A DNA stretch of 6,520 bases from Acetobacteraceae bacterium (GTDB lineage Bacteria > Pseudomonadota > Alphaproteobacteria > Acetobacterales > Acetobacteraceae): positions 1 through 6,520 of the forward strand of contig JAFAHH010000742.1 in assembly GCA_019237355.1 (NCBI GenBank). The letters are read 5' to 3'. The notes below the pieces were generated by a model, which saw only the letters and a list, made by a program, of their open reading frames with translations, did no database searches and was not told the DNA's origin. The position numbers were made by a program, and so were the translations under genes. Positions 5,164-6,520 of this stretch are shown here, in pieces; the first letter of the stretch is position 1; each line of letters begins with the position of its first letter.

Positions 5164-6437
5164 GTCGGTTCGGCGGCAAGCACGAGTGAGACATTCTGCC
5201 CGCCAAAGCCAAAGGAATTAGAGACTGCGCGGCTGACCGAAGCGTCGCGCGCTTTGTTCGGTACGCAATCAACGGGAATTGCCGGGTCCGGTAGTTCGTA
5301 GTTGATGGTCGGGGGAAGCCGGCCATGCCGCATCGAAAGCAATGTAAATACGGCCTCGATCGCCCCCGCCGCAGTTAGGGTATGGCCGATCATGGATTTG
5401 TTCGAACTGATCGGGACCGACTTCGCCCGGTCGCCAAACACGGCCGAGACCGCCGTCCACTCCATCTTATCGTTCTCCGGCGTGCCGGTTCCATGCGCAT
5501 TGATGTAGCCGATTGAGTTCAGCTCCGCCCCTGCATCAGCGAGCGCGTTACGCAGGGTGGCGATGATCGGTTTGCCATCGGGCGAGGAACGCGTGCGGTG
5601 GAACCGGTCGGCCATCTCCCCGCAGCCTTCGACCACGCCCAGGATGCGGGCCCCTCGGGCCCGCGCATGGCTGAGGCTTTCCAGTACCAGCGCGGCGGCC
5701 CCTTCGGCCATAACGAACCCGTCGCGATCCTTACTGAAGGGCCGGGCCGCAGCTTCCGGCAGTTCGTTACGCGCCGACAGGGCCGAAAGCAGGGAAAAGC
5801 GGATCAAGGTTTCGGGATTCACAGAACCATCCGTGCCCGCCACCAACACGGACTCAGCCTCGCCCCGCCGAATCGCCTCGACCCCGAGCTGGATCGCGGT
5901 CGCGCCCGAAGCGCAGGCGGTGGAGGTCCCGATCGGCGATCCTTTCGTGCCGAACTGATCGGCCAGGGTATCGGCAATCGAGCCGAACAGGAACCGCCGG
6001 TACTCGGATTCGAAGCCCCCTTGGCTCGCCGCGTGCAAAAGATCGCTATAGCGTATCTCGGGTCCGGTGCCCGATGCCGCCGCGAGGCGCTGGCGCAAGC
6101 CCCAGTCCATCTCGATCGGCGGCAGAGCAAGGCAGAGTGGCCCAGGAAAATCGCCCCGCGATCCAATTCCCGCCTCGGCGATCGCTTCTTCGATGACGAG
6201 CGTCGCCATTCGCTCGGCAAGGGCCGGTGAACTCGCCTGGTCCAGCGGAATGAAATCAACCGTACCCGCAATCGTCGTGCGGAGCCCGTCGGTTGTGAAG
6301 CGCTCCACACGGCGGATCCCCGAGACACCAGCGGTCAGCTTGCGCCAATTCTCTTCTTTTCCTTGGCCCAGCGCGCTGATCACCCCCATGCCGGTGACCA
6401 CAACGACCGACCGGCCTTTACCATCTGTATACGTCAT
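5160..6437 (-). CDS. fabF: beta-ketoacyl-ACP synthase II (FabF/KAS II; FabF1XL-like)
   Basis: This 425-residue cytoplasmic condensing enzyme joins malonyl-ACP to an acyl-ACP in fatty acid elongation. It starts with VVVVTGMGVISALG (11-24), as KAS II proteins do. The active-site cysteine is C175 in STACASGA, the first histidine H315 in NAHGTGTPENDK, and the second H352 with K347 in SSNKSMIGH. The C-terminal loop SFGFGGQN is at 408-415, with GGQN where housekeeping FabF usually has GGTN. Length fits the family (410-430). Because a zinc-type dehydrogenase follows directly, the best specific assignment is FabF1XL of the acpXL cluster, which makes the C28-type lipid A acyl chain. Housekeeping FabF is the alternative. 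The start at 6437 lies in a 10-bp tandem duplication and its Shine-Dalgarno spacing is poor. The stop TAG falls inside a repeat element. Upstream to the window edge is non-coding. Confidence 0.92.
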   Translation of the reverse strand: MTYTDGKGRSVVVVTGMGVISALGQGKEENWRKLTAGVSGIRRVERFTTDGLRTTIAGTVDFIPLDQASSPALAERMATLVIEEAIAEAGIGSRGDFPGPLCLALPPIEMDWGLRQRLAAASGTGPEIRYSDLLHAASQGGFESEYRRFLFGSIADTLADQFGTKGSPIGTSTACASGATAIQLGVEAIRRGEAESVLVAGTDGSVNPETLIRFSLLSALSARNELPEAAARPFSKDRDGFVMAEGAAALVLESLSHARARGARILGVVEGCGEMADRFHRTRSSPDGKPIIATLRNALADAGAELNSIGYINAHGTGTPENDKMEWTAVSAVFGDRAKSVPISSNKSMIGHTLTAAGAIEAVFTLLSMRHGRLPPTINYELPDPAIPVDCVPNKARDASVSRAVSNSFGFGGQNVSLVLAAEPT

Positions 6438-6447
6438 TATACGTCAT
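6428..6447 (-). repeat. perfect 10-bp tandem duplication across the fabF start codon
   Basis: On the minus strand ATGACGTATA (6447-6438) is immediately repeated (6437-6428). Both copies contain an ATG. The ATG at 6437 opens the fabF frame. The ATG at 6447 is out of frame and reads nine codons to a TAA, ending at 6418. The only purine-rich ribosome-binding candidate, AGGG (6458-6455), is 7 nt from the upstream ATG but 17 nt from the fabF ATG. A weaker GGA (6450-6448) is 10 nt from the fabF ATG. Confidence 0.85.
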
Positions 6448-6460
6448 TCCGCGACCCTGT

Positions 6461-6520
6461 AGATCTGGTTGAGCGCGCGATTCACGCTTTCCGGCGATCG
6501 GGACCCCAATCCCGGGTCCC
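6461..6520 (+). repeat. interspersed palindromic repeat, copy 4 (partial, cut by window edge)
   Basis: AGATCT (6461-6466) and GCGCGATTCA (6475-6484), then CTTTCCGGCG (6487-6496), match the core of copy 1 (GCGCGATTCA 2997-3006, CTTCCGGCG 3010-3018) in the same order and spacing. The tail hairpin is GGGACCC/GGGTCCC (6500-6506 / 6514-6520) with a 7-nt loop. The head half (to the left) is not recognisable and is replaced by the fabF start region. The element may extend past the right edge. Confidence 0.6.

Noticed and set aside
5598..6230. Plus-strand 210-codon frame opposite fabF
   Set aside because: Antisense shadow of a well-supported FabF frame, kept open by high GC content; no domain recognised.

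Overview
The window looks chromosomal and alphaproteobacterial, most likely Rhodospirillales/Acetobacterales. This rests on the 5' part of a 16S rRNA gene with the typical alphaproteobacterial start and the short helices and 'GGATCT...GGGTGGGGGATAAC' style of Acetobacteraceae-like sequences. High GC content and interspersed palindromic repeats of a kind common in Alphaproteobacteria agree with this. I cannot place it to genus by eye.

Every supported gene is on the minus strand, so the window reads right to left. (1) 5160-6437 encodes a beta-ketoacyl-ACP synthase II (FabF) with an intact Cys-His-His triad. It is followed by a zinc-type medium-chain alcohol dehydrogenase at 4036-5058. This order matches the fabF1XL-adh2XL part of the rhizobial acpXL-fabZXL-fabF2XL-fabF1XL-adh2XL-lpxXL cluster, which makes the very-long-chain fatty acid of lipid A. 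(2) 3225-3803 encodes a ferritin-like DUF892 (YciE/YciF type) protein with an unusual acidic-then-basic tail. (3) 1882-2667 encodes a D-3-hydroxybutyrate dehydrogenase whose catalytic and substrate-binding residues are all present. (4) 820-1806 encodes a UDP-glucuronate 4-epimerase that starts at TTG. (5) 1-361 is the start of a 16S rRNA gene running off the left edge. It is preceded by a leader of about 300 to 380 nt with a boxA-like antitermination site and a plausible promoter.

Two themes connect some of the genes. The FabF/dehydrogenase pair and the UDP-galacturonate-forming epimerase could both serve the lipopolysaccharide envelope, although they are not in one operon. The hydroxybutyrate dehydrogenase belongs to polyhydroxybutyrate/ketone-body metabolism, and the DUF892 protein is of a stress-associated type.

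The most striking feature is a family of about 105-bp two-hairpin interspersed repeats with four recognisable copies: 2941-3045, 3929-4015, 5058-5163 and the partial 6461-6520. One copy exactly fills the fabF-adh junction: its first bases supply the fabF stop codon and its last base is the A of the dehydrogenase ATG. A perfect 10-bp tandem duplication also covers the fabF start codon, leaving the best Shine-Dalgarno in front of an out-of-frame ATG. I found no transposase, CRISPR, tRNA or phage gene, and no convincing new multi-gene system.
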